A stretch of DNA of 64,000 nucleotides from Artemisia argyi (GCA_030686995.1 CM060702.1:64854440-64918439); one strand, 5' to 3'. Counted from the stretch's first letter, positions 21,404-34,825 are shown. Notes: a model not told the origin generated them from the sequence alone. Made by a program: numbers and translations.

Positions 21404-24274
21404 ATGCACACCCGATCTTCGTTTGAGAGTCTTACGTCTCCGTTCTCTAACCCCGAGCGGGTTTTACGACATACGAGTCGGGTTCATTTCCTTGACGACG
21501 AGGAGATGAACCAAAACGACCACAACGGACCCCCGCCGATGGGTGGTCCGCAACACAATGTGATTCCTCCGGTGGGACCACAACCGGCATTTGATCCACG
21601 TCCGATGGAAGAACAACTCCAATCACCATTCAATGGTGTGAGGAGAGCTATTGTGATTCCGGACATCAATGCCAATTTTGAGATTAATCACGGATTACTC
21701 AATTTGATCACGGGTATATCCTTTCACGGGTTCGATAACGAAGACCCTTATGCTCACATCCAAAATTTCACCGACATCGCTGAGACGATTAGAATGAACC
21801 AAGTTCCTCACGATGTGGTGAAATTGAAGTTGTTTCCTTTCTCCTTAAAAGGAGCAGCCCGGACTTGGCTGGAAAAGGAACCGCCTAACTCAATTCACAC
21901 TTGGAATGACCTTGCTTCCAAGTTTGAGAATCATTTCTATCCTCCCTCTAAAACTTCTAATCTCCGTTCCCAAATCTTTCGATTCCAACGAGCTTTTGAT
22001 GAATCATTTAGTGAAGCTTGGGATCGTTTCAAAGATTTGTTGGAAAAATGTCCTAACCATGGGTTCACCAACCTTCAGCAGATTGACACTTTCTATAATG
22101 GGTTGTTTTATATTGATCTAGATTCACTCAACTCTGCTGCGGGTGGTAACTTGTTGGCTAGGAACACAAATGATGCCTTCACGATAATTGAAAATAAGGC
22201 TCGTGTTAGAATGTCAAGAAATAAGCTTCAAATGCCCAATAATGAGAAAAATAATGATGAAGTGAAAAGTATGATATTGGCCTTAACAAAGAAAGTCGAT
22301 GCAATGTCTATGGAAAAATCAAATCATCAAGTCAATGTCGTTAATCAAGGTTGTACTACTTGTGGTGGTCCACACCCGTATTATGAATGTTCGACGACCG
22401 GCTCTTTTGCTCAAGAGAACGTGTATGCTGCGAATATGGGTGGCAACGGTTACCCACCTCTTCAAGGAGACCGTAATCTCCTCAGCTACCGTCCGAGCCA
22501 ACATCATGGACCACCCGGGTTTAATCAACCTAATCAAGTGAATCAGAACAATAATGTGCAAAACCGTAATCATCAATTCAATAACAATCAAAATCACAAT
22601 CGTGTAAATAATGGTTTTCAAGGACAAAATCAGAATTTTCAATAAAATCAAAATCGGGGAAATTTTCAACAAGGCCCGCCTCAAGGGAATAATTTTCAAA
22701 ACAATGGCAATTTTCAAAACCGTGGGCAAAGTTTTAATAATCAAAATCAAGTTGCTGTTCCGAATCCGTCGCCCACGGAAGATTTGATTAAGCAATTGCT
22801 TCAAAACCAACAAGCTTTTATGACAAAACAGGAGGAAACAACAAGGTTGTTAGCTAATCAAATCAATGATCTCAACAAGCATTTAAATGATCGACCCTCG
22901 GGCTCTGGAACTTTGCCTAGCAACACGATCGCTAACCGGAGGGGCGATGCAAAAGCGATCATAACAAGGAGTGGTGTTACTTATGATGGACCGACGGCTC
23001 CGACTACCTCTTCTTCTCTACCTCCCAAGGTAGTCGCCCGTGAACCCGAGGTAACAACGGATACGGAAATTTCTATTAATAATGGAAGGACCGAGAACAT
23101 CCAACCTTCGGTGGTCCCGACGTCTAATGGAAAAGAAAAGGTCGTTAATGATAATGAAAATGAAACACCTGTTAAAACAAAGTTGCCATATCCGTCACGC
23201 TTAAATGAACAAAAGCACAGCGAGAAGGATAAAAACCAAATGGAGAAATTTTATCAGATTTTTCAAGAGTTACACTTTGATATAAGTCTCGCGGATGCTA
23301 TACTTTTGATGCCTAAATTTGCTTCAATGCTAAAAGGTCTTTTGAATAACAAAGAAAAACTTTTTGAAATGTCAAGGACTCAAATGAATGAGAATTGCTC
23401 AGCGGTTCTTCTTAAAAAGTTACCCGAAAAACTTGAAGACCCTTGCAAGTTTCTTATACCATGCAATTTTCCGGGTATGGTTCAATGCTTCGCCTTGGCC
23501 GATCTTGGTGCTAGCATTAACCTTATGCCGATGTCGATTTGGAAAAAGTTGTCTCTTCCTAACTTGACACCGACGTTTATGACCCTCGAGCTTGCCGACC
23601 GATCTACGTCTCGTCCAATTGGCATAGCTGGGGATATTTTTGTCAATGTTGGGAAATTTCATTTCCCTGCGGATTTTGTGGTTGTTGATTTCGATGTCGA
23701 TCCATGGGTTCCTCTCATTCTCGGGAGAGGTTTCCTAAGGACCGGTCTTGCTTTGATTGATGTTTATGACGAGGAAATTACTTTACGTGTTGGAAATGAA
23801 GCCGTCACTTTTAACCTTGATCAAACCGCGAGATACTCCTCCGATTACGATGTTTCTTCCGTCAACCGTATCGATGTTATTGATGAGACTACGGAGGAGT
23901 ATGCTCAAGAATTTCTTGGTTTTACCGATAATGCTTCGAGTGGCAATCCCACTCCTTCTTTTGAGCCGATCGTCTCCGATTCTTCTCCTTCCCTCACTCC
24001 GTTTGAGGGAAGTGACCTCGCTTGGGAAGAAATCAATGCTTGTCTTGCAAATGAATCATTTTCACCGGAATTTGATAATAATAATTTTGATCCGGAGGGG
24101 GACATTTTATTAATTGAAAAATTGTTAAATGAAAAACCGATTGTTTCTTCCTCTCCGGTTGATTTAAAAATGGTAGACGTAAAAGAAGTTAAGCCGTCTA
24201 TTGAGAATCCTCCGGAGCTCGAGCTCAAGGATTTGCCTCCTCATCTCGAATACGCATACTTGGAAAAAAAATGA
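21404..24274 (+). pseudogene. Athila Gag-protease, one premature stop
   Basis: ATG 21404 opens MHTRSSFESL. The capsid region follows (ISFHGFDNEDPYAHIQNF, AARTWLEKEP, FDESFSEAWDRFKDLL), then a zinc knuckle C-x2-C-GGPH-x4-C (CTTCGGPHPYYEC, about 22358), an Asn/Gln-rich stretch and the aspartic protease (ADLGASINLMP, about 23500). An in-frame TAA at 22643-22645 interrupts the Asn/Gln-rich part; the same frame then continues to 24274. The frame is lost in an A8 run at 24264-24271. Confidence 0.9.
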
Positions 24275-25820
24275 TAAATTACCGGTTATACTATCAAAAG
24301 GCCTTAAAGATAAGGAGAAGACACGACTCTTAGATGTGCTTCGGAAGCATAAAAGTGCGATTGCTTGGCAAATATCCGACATTAAGGGAATTGACCCTCG
24401 ATTTTGTACTCATAAGATTCTTCTTGAGGATAATCACAAAGCTTCCGTCAAACAACAACGATGGGTTAATCCACAAATCCATGAAGTGATCAAAAAGGAA
24501 GTTATAAAACTCCTTGACGCTGGAATGATTTATCCAATCTCGGATAGTTCATGGGTTAGCCCGGTTCATTGTGTGCCAAAGAAAGGCGGAATCACTGTTG
24601 TGAAGAATGACGATAATGAGCTTATACCGACTCGACTTGTGACCGGATGGAGAGTTTGTATCGACTATCGAAAGTTGAATGATGCGACACGTAAAGACCA
24701 TTTCCCGCTTCCTTTTATGGACCAGATGCTTGAACGATTAGCGGGAAATGAGTTCTATTGTTTTCTGGATGGCTTTTCTGGGTACTTTCAAATTCCCATT
24801 GATCCCCTGGATCAAGAAAAGACCACTTTTACTTGCCCGTATGGAACGTTTGCCTATCGTAGAATGCCCTTTGGCTTATGTAACGCTCCAGGCACGTTTC
24901 AACGGTGTATGATGGCCATTTTTTCGGATATGATTGAAAAAACCATGGAAGTGTTCATGGACGACTTCTCCGTCTATTGAGATTCTTTTGACTCTTGCCT
25001 TTCCCATTTGGAAAATATGCTAATTCGGTGTGAAAACACTAATTTAGTTCTAAATTGGGAAAAGTGTCACTTCATGGTTAAAGAGGGAATAGTCCTCGGC
25101 CATAAGATATCCAAATCTGGGATTGAGGTGGATCGGGCAAAAGTCGATGTTATTGCTAAATTACCACACTCGACTACCGTCAGAGGAATCCGAAGTTTCC
25201 TTGGTCATGCTGGCTTTTACCGACGTTTTATTCAAGATTTCTCCAAAATAGCCCGGCCTCTGACCCACCTTTTAGAAAAAGATGCTCCGTTTAACTTCAC
25301 GAATGAATGCGTCAATGCATTTAATGTTTTGAAGAAAAAGTTAACGGAGGCACCAATCTTAGTTGCCCCCGATTGGGACTTACCATTTGAGCTAATGTTT
25401 GATGCTAGCGATTATGCCATTGGTGCAGTTCTGGGGCAACGTAAGAACAAGTATTTTCAGCCTATACACTATGCAAGCAAGACCATGAATGACGCCCAAC
25501 ATCATTACACAACCACCGAAAAGGAGATGTTAGCGGTCGTCTATGCTTTTGAGAAATTTAGACCTTATTTGTTGCTTAAAAAGTGCATAGTGTATATGGA
25601 CCACTCAACCCTAAAGTACTTAATGGCGAAGCAAGACACTAAGACACGTTTAATGCGGTGGGTTCTTTTGCTCCAAGAATTTGATGTCGAAATACGAGAC
25701 AAGAAAGGAGCTGAGAATCTTGCTGCCAATCACCTTTCTAGACTTGAGAACCCCCACCAAAGTGTTCTTGAGAATAAGAAATTACGGAAACATTTCCTCT
25801 CGAGACACTTGGGAGTGTGA
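24265..25820 (+). pseudogene. Athila reverse transcriptase-RNase H, broken
   Basis: RT motifs: VCIDYRKLNDATRKDHFPLPF (about 24655), YFQIPIDP, MPFGLCNAPGTFQRCM and the catalytic FMDDFSVY (about 24957). A TGA at 24978-24980 follows immediately; the same frame resumes with the thumb ([14 protein letters not shown]) and RNase H ([14 protein letters not shown], about 25398; ATTEKEM-like TTTEKEML). Where a TDH motif is usual it reads [10 protein letters not shown] one-base loss near 25778 shifts the frame, which then closes at 25820. Confidence 0.88.
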
Positions 25821-27129
25821 CCAAAATTGACCAAAGTACCCCATGGTTCGCCGATTTTGCGAATTACCATGCGGGGAAATTCATTAGAAAAGGGATGTCG
25901 TCCCAGCAGAAGAAGAAATTCTTTAAAGATGTCCAACATTATTTTTGGGACGACCCCTACTTGTTCAAAGTCTGTGCGGATCAAGTGATCTGGCGGTGTG
26001 TTCACGGTACGGATGCCGTTGAAATACTTAAGGCATGTCATAGTGGACCCACGGGGGGACATCATGGTGCCAATTTCACCGCTAAGAAGGTTTTTGATTC
26101 CGGCTTTTATTGGCCGACGATATATCTGGATGCCCATGAATTGGTGAAAACATGTGATTCTTGCCAACGTCAAGGAAAATTTCTCAAAAAGATGAAATGC
26201 CGCAAAATGCGTTTCAAGTTTGTAAGATTTTCGACGTTTGGGGCATTGATTTCATGGGGCCATTCCCGTCGTCTAGGGGTAACAAATATATTCTCGTGGC
26301 CGTCGATTACTTATCAAAATGGGTTAAAGCGAAGGCGCTCCCCACCAATGACGCCCGAGTGGTTGTTAAGTTTTCAAAGAGTCTCTTTGCCCGATTTGGT
26401 GCACCTCGAGCCATCATAAGCGATCGTGGGACCCATTTTTGCAATGATCAATTTGCGAAAGTTATGCTAAAATATGGTGTCACACATCGTCTTTCCACGG
26501 CTTATCATCCACAAACGAGTGGTCAAGTTGAGGTCTCCAATCGTGGTTTAAAACGTATACTTGAAAGGACAGTAGGAGAACACCGTGCCTCTTGGGCCGA
26601 CAAATTAGAAGATGCATTATGGGCTTTCTGGACCGCTTACAAAACCCCAATTGGGTGTACACCATATAAGCTGGTTTATCCGAAAGCTTGTCATTTGCCC
26701 ATTGAACTAGAGCACAAGGCCTACTGGGCCTTAAAACATGCCAATTTTGACTTGAAAACCGCGGGTGATCACAGAAAAATTCAATTGAATGAGTTAGTAG
26801 AACTCCGTGATCAAGCCTACGAGAATTCTTTGATTTATAAAGAGAAAACAAAAAGAATTCATGATGCCAAGATCAAAGACCGCGTTTTTAACGTTGGTGA
26901 TCAAGTGCTACTTTTTAATTCTCGGTTAAAGATATTCTCGGGTAAGCTTAAAACCCGTTAGTCTGGACCATTCACAATAACCCAAGTTTTCCCTTATGGA
27001 ACCATTGAGTTAGCTCAACAAGATGGTCCCAATTTTAAGGTGAATGGTCACCGTTTAAAACACTACTTTGGAGGGGATGTACCGACTATGGTAGTCCCGG
27101 ATCTCCAAACTTTCCCCAAGGACAATTGA
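25779..27129 (+). pseudogene. Athila integrase, broken
   Basis: The zinc-binding domain ([18 protein letters not shown] ... CDSCQRQG) lies at about 26040-26175. A one-base loss near 26178 shifts the frame. The core domain then shows the D-D-E residues in [10 protein letters not shown] (about 26245), IISDRGTHF (about 26417) and [11 protein letters not shown] (about 26525). A TAG at 26959-26961 falls in the C-terminal segment where Trp is usual. The frame ends at TGA 27127-27129. Confidence 0.88.
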
Positions 27130-29241
27130 ATTCGGGGATCGAGTCAAGCTCACGTGACTCGGTGAACAAAAACAAGCGCTTCGTGGGTGGCAACCCATGC
27201 TTATCCAATTTCATCTTCTTATTTTCTATTTTCTAACAAATAACGTGAGGAGGGGGTGCCTCTTCTACTCTTGTGTTTCGTGGTTATTTGTGATGTTTGT
27301 TCAGGATTGTCCATGATTTATGATGACTCTCGTGCTCGTTATCTCTTCACTTGGAGTCTCATTCATCGGTGCTACTTGGAAATCCTATATCCGTTAAATC
27401 TTATCGACTAACGTTTTCTTTGGCATAATTAATAAACGGCCTAGAATTTTGTTAGGATTACCTTAACCCATAAAACATTGAGGACAATGTTTCGTTCTAG
27501 TCGGGGGGAGGGTGAATCTTCGATTCGATTTTGACCTTGCATTTTTCACATGTCGTGAACTCTCGCAACTCCGTTTTTCCACCAAAAATAAAAAAAAAAA
27601 AATTGAAAAAATGAAAAATTTCAAAAATTTTGAAGGAAAATGAATGTAAAAGTCATGAAAAAGCACAAAAAAATGAGAAAAAGTTGAAAAAGTTGTGCAA
27701 AAATATAATAAAGTTTGAATAAGTGTTTTGACACCTTGTTGACTTTCTTGCTGGCGAGAGTAGGAATAAATATTTTGACTTGACCGGGCGTGTTGAGCCC
27801 TAGCTTGTTCCCTTAACCAATGATAATCACATAAGCTTGTGCTAATCTTGTACACAAGGAGCTATAAAATGCGAATTCTTTCTTAAGAATCTGCAAGTTC
27901 CCGTACTTGACTTTATACATGCGCAGCTTAAAAAGCTTTCGCTAGTCTTTTACATCAGGAGCTAGAAAACGCGAATTCTTCTTCTAGAATTTGCAAGTTT
28001 CTGTAACTGACTTTATATATGCGTGGCTGATTATCGGCTAAGTATTCGCTGGTTTCATTATTTGGAATCTTAAATTGCGAAGAGCGAGAAATGATAGAGT
28101 TTATTTAGAAGTTAGATGCTAAACATGGAGTAGTGGTTCTCTTTAGAGCTCATGAGAGGTACTTGTGGCTTTTTACTCCCATCAGAAACGTCACCAATAT
28201 ATAATAGATGTTCTAGGTTAATTAGTGGTATTTCGGTTTGAATAATATTTAGTTCTTTGTTTTCTTAAGAGAATTTTTGCTTTAGAAGTTGGGTACATAT
28301 CAAGGAACATAAAAAATAAGAGCAAAAAAAGTGAAAAAATCAAAAGTCAAAAGTTGATTATCTATGTGGTTTTGGAGCTACCCGATAAGCTTCCATTGAT
28401 GTTATGAAAAAAATTCAAGAAAGAAAAAAAGTGAAAAGTATGAAAAAAGTGAAAAAAGTGAAAAAATGAAAAAAAATGAAAGTTGAAAGTTGTATCGAAT
28501 AAGAGCTTATGTATGTAAATAAGTTGTTGGCGCGTGAGGTGCATGTGATAAGTGATTAGTAATCAGTCACATGAGGTGCACGTGATCGTACTCCGTAACT
28601 TATATTTCTGATATTGTATGTACCCCAAATTCCTTGATGTGGACCGAATTTCTATTGCAGTGGTTCTTAAGAGAAAATGAATAACTACTTATCGTTTTAA
28701 CTTAGGTATCACTATCGGACTAAAAATTATCGAAACGAGAAAATATGAAGCAATTCATTTCTCAACAAAATAAAATATTGAGATACAAAACCTAGGAAAT
28801 GGGAGTAAGAAGTTTCCACAAGTAACTGTTATGAGTAGTGTTAGCATCTAATTTGTAGATAAGTTGTGATCTCGTTTGTACGCTTAGTTTGGGGACTTGT
28901 GAAAAATCAAGGATGACGATTTTTATCCGTATGGTCGCTTCTTAAATAGAAGTGTTTTTACTCGTTGACCCTAATAATTATTGCAAAATAATGAGAGTTC
29001 AACAAACCGTCACAAGTGTAAAGTGAAAAGTACAAAAATAGAAAGTGTAAGTGGAATAAAGGAATAAAAGGAAAATTTTGGAAAACGGAGCATTTTCGGG
29101 AATAAATGATTTTACTACTTCTTTTGAACGTTCTTGCTACTTTTCAAAGTTAGTAAAAAGAGGTTTTGAAATTATTTATCTCAAAAGCGTGAATTGATCA
29201 CATTGCGTGAGGACACGGCAATACCTTAGTCGGGGGGATTT
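27130..29241 (+). other. Athila 3' noncoding region with extra purine tract, repeats and PPT
   Basis: No env-like ORF is visible. 27110-27163 (end of pol and start of this region) and 27477-27524 match the tandem pol-less elements at 40346-54407. 27499-27512 is an internal PPT-like tract (AGTCGGGGGGAGGG). Two ~92-bp diverged direct repeats lie at 27838-27930 and 27939-28030. The functional polypurine tract AGTCGGGGGGATT (about 29228-29240) abuts the 3' LTR. Confidence 0.7.
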
Positions 29242-31559
29242 TGGTGAGTGCTTATTCACTCACCATTTTATGGCCAAAAACTGACCCAATACGACTATTT
29301 GAGCTAATAAATGCCAAGAAAACGTGTGTTTTTGTGTTTGTGATATGCAGGTACGGTTATTACACAAATTAACGAAAAATCACGGGAAATCAATAAAAAC
29401 GAGCACGAGAGTTGAAGTTGGTCAAAGAGTCAATGCCGGGGATTCAAAAATCATCTACAGTCCTTCATCTATTCAGACTTGGCAAGATTAGTCCTTGAAT
29501 TATATTTTTGAAGAAAGTCACATTTAGCCCTTGGAGTTTGAAAGTTAACACAATTGGTCCTTGTAATTCTCATTACTAAATCTGAAATTACAAAATCTGG
29601 TCCAAGTCCATATTACCCCAAAGTCCAATCCAAGTCTATATAAACAAAGGCCCAAGCCCACATTTCCAAAATATTACCCGAGCCCACTTTATAACTATCC
29701 GGTCAACACCTCAGTCAAAGTTCAAGCAATATAAACCAAACGCGCCTAATATATTTACCCTCTTTTCCCTGAATCCAGAACCCCCAAAACCCACATGAAC
29801 CCTAATTTCACAACTAACAAATTGGCTCGAACCATTCTAATTAACCATGATTTAATCAATCATTGTTGCTTCTAGAAACCCACCTCACGTGCAAAATACA
29901 TGTCAGAGAAGGTATAAAGATGGATGGACACATGGTGGCTTGTGATTGGATGCACCACGTAATACCAATCATTGGATTCGCCTCTAGAAACTCTGACAAG
30001 GACAGAGAATTAGCACACGAATGGGACATGTGGCTGCTTGTCATTGGTCAAGCCACCTCACAATGTATGATCCAAGGGCTATTATGAGATTAAAGAAGCA
30101 CAAAAATGATCAGATGGCTGTGAAGAAACGAGAAGAAACACAAAAGGTTGTGGATTGCCAGCGTGGATTTTTACCCCTACCTCCCATTTCTCAGCTATAA
30201 ATAGAGGTTAAAATTAGCTAATTAGTGTGTAGGTTTTTAGTGTAACATTACTCTGTCAAAATGTATTCAGCTTATGTAATCTAGTTTAGTAGTTGTAATT
30301 TTTATTTTGAATTTTAATAAAAGTTTTAATTTCCTTTAACATCAGCTTATTTTTCATCTTATTATAGCTTATTCTGTTTTAAATTCTTATATAATCTGCT
30401 TATATTAGTTTTATTCAGCTTATTCTCTTCTTTACTTATATCTTATCTTTAAGAAACATTTGCATAAAAATAAAGAAAAAAAAATCAGAAAAATAATAAT
30501 AATAATAATATCATAACTACTATTACAGCTTATCATAGAGCTTATTTTACAGTTTTTTTATATACTTCACGTTAGCTTCTTAGCTATTTGTGAAGTTATT
30601 TGAGTCTGAGTTGTATTAGACAAGATCATAAGCTATTTAGATCATTGTTGCTGAGGTGTTGATAGCTGATACAGACATAATGACATCAGCCTACCATAAA
30701 GATAGGCTTGCTTAGTGAGCCCCCTCTGTTCCTGCTGAGGGGGATTTACTTGGTAATCTCTTGATTTAAACTCTCCTTTGATATTTCTGTTTGAATTGAG
30801 TAATTGTGTTAGCATTTATTAGAGTAGATTAGCTTATATATTTAGTATTGTGGTTGTTCATTGATAGATATCTGTAGTGTAATTGTAGATTTTAGGCTGA
30901 TTGAGTTAGCATAATTGTTTGATTGAATTCATTAGCCTTTTGTAACTGTGTGAGATTGCTGATCTGAATTCTAATTTGCATAGTGTATTTGAGTATCAGT
31001 TGTTAGAACTAAGTAAGATTTGGATTAGTTTTATGATTCTGATCTTCTGATGTTATGTGGATCTGAGTTTGTTGAGTTTTAAATCTGAATTACTGTTTCA
31101 TTGATTGTCATTGTTTTGAGTGTTGAGTTTTTAAACTCTGATCTGTGATCTTTTGAGCTCATCTGTCATCATTGGATCTGTTGTTAATTGTCATCTGAGA
31201 TCTATGTTTCTGTAGCATATTGGGTGATCTAAATCATTGTTAGTACTGAGATTGAGGATTGGACTGAGTTGATAAGATTTGAAACAGTTTTTAGTGAGAC
31301 AGTCATATCACAATTGAGTGTTTGGATTGCTTGTGTTCTGTGTGGTTTTATTGTTTTCAGTCTCAAATTTCTGAATAAACTGTTTTCATAAGGTGAAGCT
31401 AAATAGATTTTATCATCAAATCAATAGAATACAGTGTAGAAGTCTTTAATAAGTAAATTGTTGCAGAGCAATTTAGTATATAGTTGCTGATTGAGTTTGT
31501 GGAATTGCTAAGCTGAAACAGATTTGACTGCTTGGTTATATTGACCTACTGGTTTTCAT

Positions 31560-31615
<56 letters not shown>

Positions 31616-32608
31616 GTTTGTATGTCATTCTGAGTTGTATTAGAAGTTAAATTAGTGTAGTGCATCACTGTTTTATATCTGTTTGCTCTTGATCTTAGTC
31701 AGTTAATTTTCATGAGCTTATTTTTAGTTTATTGCATTGTACATTGAGTATTTGTGGAAATCTGAGTTTGAACTGATCATATCTTGCATTCTTTGTGTTC
31801 ATTGCATCATTGTCATCTTGAATTTCAATTTTCAGATTAATTGAATCTCAAGTGCTTAATAATAAGCACTTGAGATAAGCAGTTTTCTTTAAATAAGCAG
31901 TTCAGCTTTTCAATTTTTCTTCAAAATTTTATTTTAAGTTCTTTTTATTATTTTAAAATTTCTGGATTTTTTCCAGAAATTTTCAACCCTTTTTACTATT
32001 TTTCTTATTTTATTTTGAAGTTTATTCTATTTTTAAATAGTTTTAAATAGCAAAAATCCATAAAAAATTAGAAAAAGTTCTGAAAAATACAAAAATATTT
32101 TTAGATATTCTTTAATAATATTTTATAATTTTTAGAATTTAATTTTCATTTTTCCAAGCTATTTTTCTATTTTTCCTTATTTTTAATTCAATTTTAATTC
32201 CGTAAATAGAAAATAAATTCTAGAAAATAAATAAAAAGTCTAAAAAATATTTTTCTTTTTCTTAAAATTCTTTTTACTTAGTTAAGATTTTTAGAAATTA
32301 TTTCCAAGTTCGTAGGATCATTTTTCATTGTACGTTACGTTTTAAATTTTGCGGTTACGTTTCCGTTTTCGCGTTTTTCATTTCGGTGCATAATTAGCTT
32401 GTAATCTTTGCATATTTCATACTTGTTTGTGATTACGTGAACTATTTGATTGCTATTTTCACTTTCTCACTTTTCAATTCACGATTTCACGAATCGTTAT
32501 TCTCGATTCCATTCGCCTTCGTTGGAAAACGACTCGGGTGATCCGTATTTTACGCGGATCACTTCGATACTATACTATAATTATTATAATTGGTTTTCAC
32601 ACAAATCA
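29242..32608 (+). repeat. 3' LTR of the Athila element
   Basis: Same ends as the 5' LTR (TGGTGAGTG ... ACAAATCA). The extra length is mainly a ~50-nt T-run at about 31562-31612. The 14-bp hairpin of the 5' LTR is present near 31850. Confidence 0.92.
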
Positions 32609-32613
32609 GCTAC

Positions 32614-34426
32614 GCAGCTTGTCCTCCTGCTCCTTCAGCGCTTTCTCCATGCGAGCGCGAAATTCATCAATATGACCGAAGTGCTTAGCCTTTTTCTCCT
32701 CCAGATACCTTACCCCCAAGTAAAGTTCGACCTGAACTGATGCAGCTCCCCACGCGCATGTTGCAGATCAGCCATCAGGGTCAACTTCTCATCAGTAATC
32801 TTCTCAGCATGCGCCTTAACGGACCCTACCTCCACTTGCGCATCAGCTAACTGCGCACGGAGCAGGGCAATCTCCTCGTCCTTCTGTGCGAGGCCGCTAC
32901 TCTCCCCAACATACCACGTCTTCAACTGAGCGACCAACTCAGTCTGACGCTCAGCAGCAGCAGCTAGCTCCTCCAACAACTGCTGCGCAGACACCTCTCC
33001 ATCCACCTTTACTGTCTCCTCCACGTTTGCATTCTGAGGAGGGACCACGCTTTCCACAAAAGCCGCATCACCCTCTGCAGCATGGTCACTACAAAGCATA
33101 AGAAGGAGGTCAGAGCATATTACGACAAGTAATACAAAAAAAAAATAAAATAAATAAAAAATAAAAAATAAAAAAATAAAAAAAGAGAAAGAGAAAACAT
33201 GGATATCACTTACAGAAGGGGATAAGCCTTTGCAATCTCCTTATCCGCGCCAGTGGCGGGTGTATCATCTTCTGCGGATGACTCTTCATCCATGATGAGA
33301 TGGCGCCTCCTCTTGGAGGTACCAGCGCCATCAGCCTCTCCCTTGCGCTTTACACCCTGCGCTACAATCCCAGGCTCCAGAACCTCCACGCTGTCAGAAG
33401 ACTCCGCACGCAACTCCTCCGCCACGTGAGATGGTTCCCCAGTAGGAGCCACGCTCTGCACAGGCGTCACAAGCACAACTATGGGAGGTGAATCTTCAGG
33501 ACCAACATGCACCAACACAGTTAGGTGTCCAGCAGTAGCATCCAGAAGTGGCTCCTCATTATCCCTCAGAGGACGCACACCCACAGTCACCTGCTTTGGC
33601 TTCTCAAGCTTCACCACGGAGAACAAATCCATCTCTGCAACACATGAGCAAATAACACAAAAACAGTTTAGTTATTGAAAGTACATATACAAGAACACTT
33701 ACATTATTTGAAGCGAACAAATAAAAGGGACAAGCACCCACCCCGGCCGCTCTCATCAATGAAGGTTGGCACCTCGTCAGAACCATGGAAATAGTTGCGA
33801 CTCAGCCCCATGTGAACAAAAAACTCCTCAGGGTAGGGGTTAATGGGGATGCGGTTGGCATCAATCGTATCCGCATCCTCTGCGCTATACGAACCGGGTA
33901 CAGGGCGCCCATCCCTTGGCAGCGTCTCTTGAGTATAAAACTCAAAAGGCGAGGGAAATACTATATCATCTACCCAGAAAATTTTTTCCCTCCAATCCCT
34001 AAGGGAATCCACCTTCTCCGTATAACACTGAAGGTATCCACCGCGCTTCGCAAAAGACACCCATCCATGCGACCACGTTGTGCGTTAAAACGCACGGAAT
34101 AGGTTAACAGTAGGGTTGACCGCAAGCAACCGAAAGTTTATTTCAAAATTTGATACTTTTGCCGCACCTATACAGTGTAGCTGGGAAATGTGAAGGTGGT
34201 AGTGGTTGAGCAAATTTCTCAGGAATAAGGATATGGGTATGCGCTGGTTCGCATACTCGAAGAAGCGCGTATATAACCCTATTTATCCCTCAGGGAAATC
34301 CGCGATGCACGCGTCGGCCTCCGGTACAACCGGATGCACGTCAAGAGGAATGAAATAATCAGAGGAGAACTGACACAGTTCGTCCTCGTCCATTTCAGAT
34401 GGAAACTCGTGTAATTGGCGAACCAT
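32614..34426 (-). pseudogene. Antisense spliced gene of the Tat element, 5' exons
   Basis: ATG at 34426 (MVRQLHEFPSEMDEDELCQF) opens a frame with the family pattern IGLYTRFFEYANQRIPISLF and WREKIFWVDD, known as the putative gypsy-type transposon domain (Transposase_28). Introns with GT/AG borders: 33635-33741 and 33089-33213 (the latter very AT-rich). Exon 2 (33214-33634) encodes an acidic Pro-rich part with a basic KRRRH cluster; exon 3 (up from 33088) is a coiled coil rich in Glu/Ala/Gln. Breaks: in-frame stops near 34294 and 34085, a one-base G-run loss near 32715, and the Athila insertion. The gene continues at 17544. It may act in trans or be a domesticated passenger; the function is unknown. 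Confidence 0.72.
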
Positions 34427-34566
34427 TTCTAAACAAATAGTAACAAAGGTGCATATTCGCGGTTACCTACTCAAACAGTTACTCTCTTTAAAAAACGCTT
34501 GGAGGAATTTTGAAAATGGTGGAAGAGTGTTTTTACTGTGTGTTTCTCAGTAAAAAGGAGGCGATG

Positions 34567-34574
34567 TTTATATA
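34567..34574 (-). promoter_or_regulatory. TATA box of the Tat antisense gene
   Basis: The minus strand reads TATATAAA about 140 bp upstream of the antisense ATG (34426). It lies inside the element, not in the LTR, so the antisense gene probably has its own promoter. Confidence 0.55.
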
Positions 34575-34825
34575 GGGTTACAAAAACCCTAGCATGCTAG
34601 CCACGTGGAATCCACTATCATAATCGTGTGGCTAGAAGACGATCGGGTACATGTACTTTTTCCCATTTCCCGAAATACATGTGGACACACTCCCCGTTTC
34701 CCTAGGCATTTTGAGGATATTTGGGACTAGATACATAGTCCTTAATATTTGGCGGTTACTTTTCCCGCCACACTTACCGTTGCTTTCAATAGTCTAGCAT
34801 CCGTGGCTAAAAGCCGCGCACACTA

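Larger units (their letters stand above)
17550..32608 (+). mobile_element. Athila-lineage Ty3/gypsy retrotransposon nested in the Tat element
   Basis: It has long LTRs (17550-20884 and 29242-32608), a tRNA-Asp-type PBS, Gag-PR-RT-RH-INT, a long noncoding 3' region and a polypurine tract. The target duplication is GCTGC (17545-17549) against GCTAC (32609-32613), one mismatch. The interrupted Tat antisense reading frame rejoins when the element is removed, confirming the borders. LTRs differ by roughly 1-2% in the first ~500 bases compared by eye. The polyprotein frame has three stops and three frameshifts. Confidence 0.93.

Noticed and set aside
22319..22813. 164-codon minus-strand open frame rich in Ile/Leu
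   Set aside because: It is the complement of the Asn/Gln-rich part of the Athila Gag and reflects biased composition.
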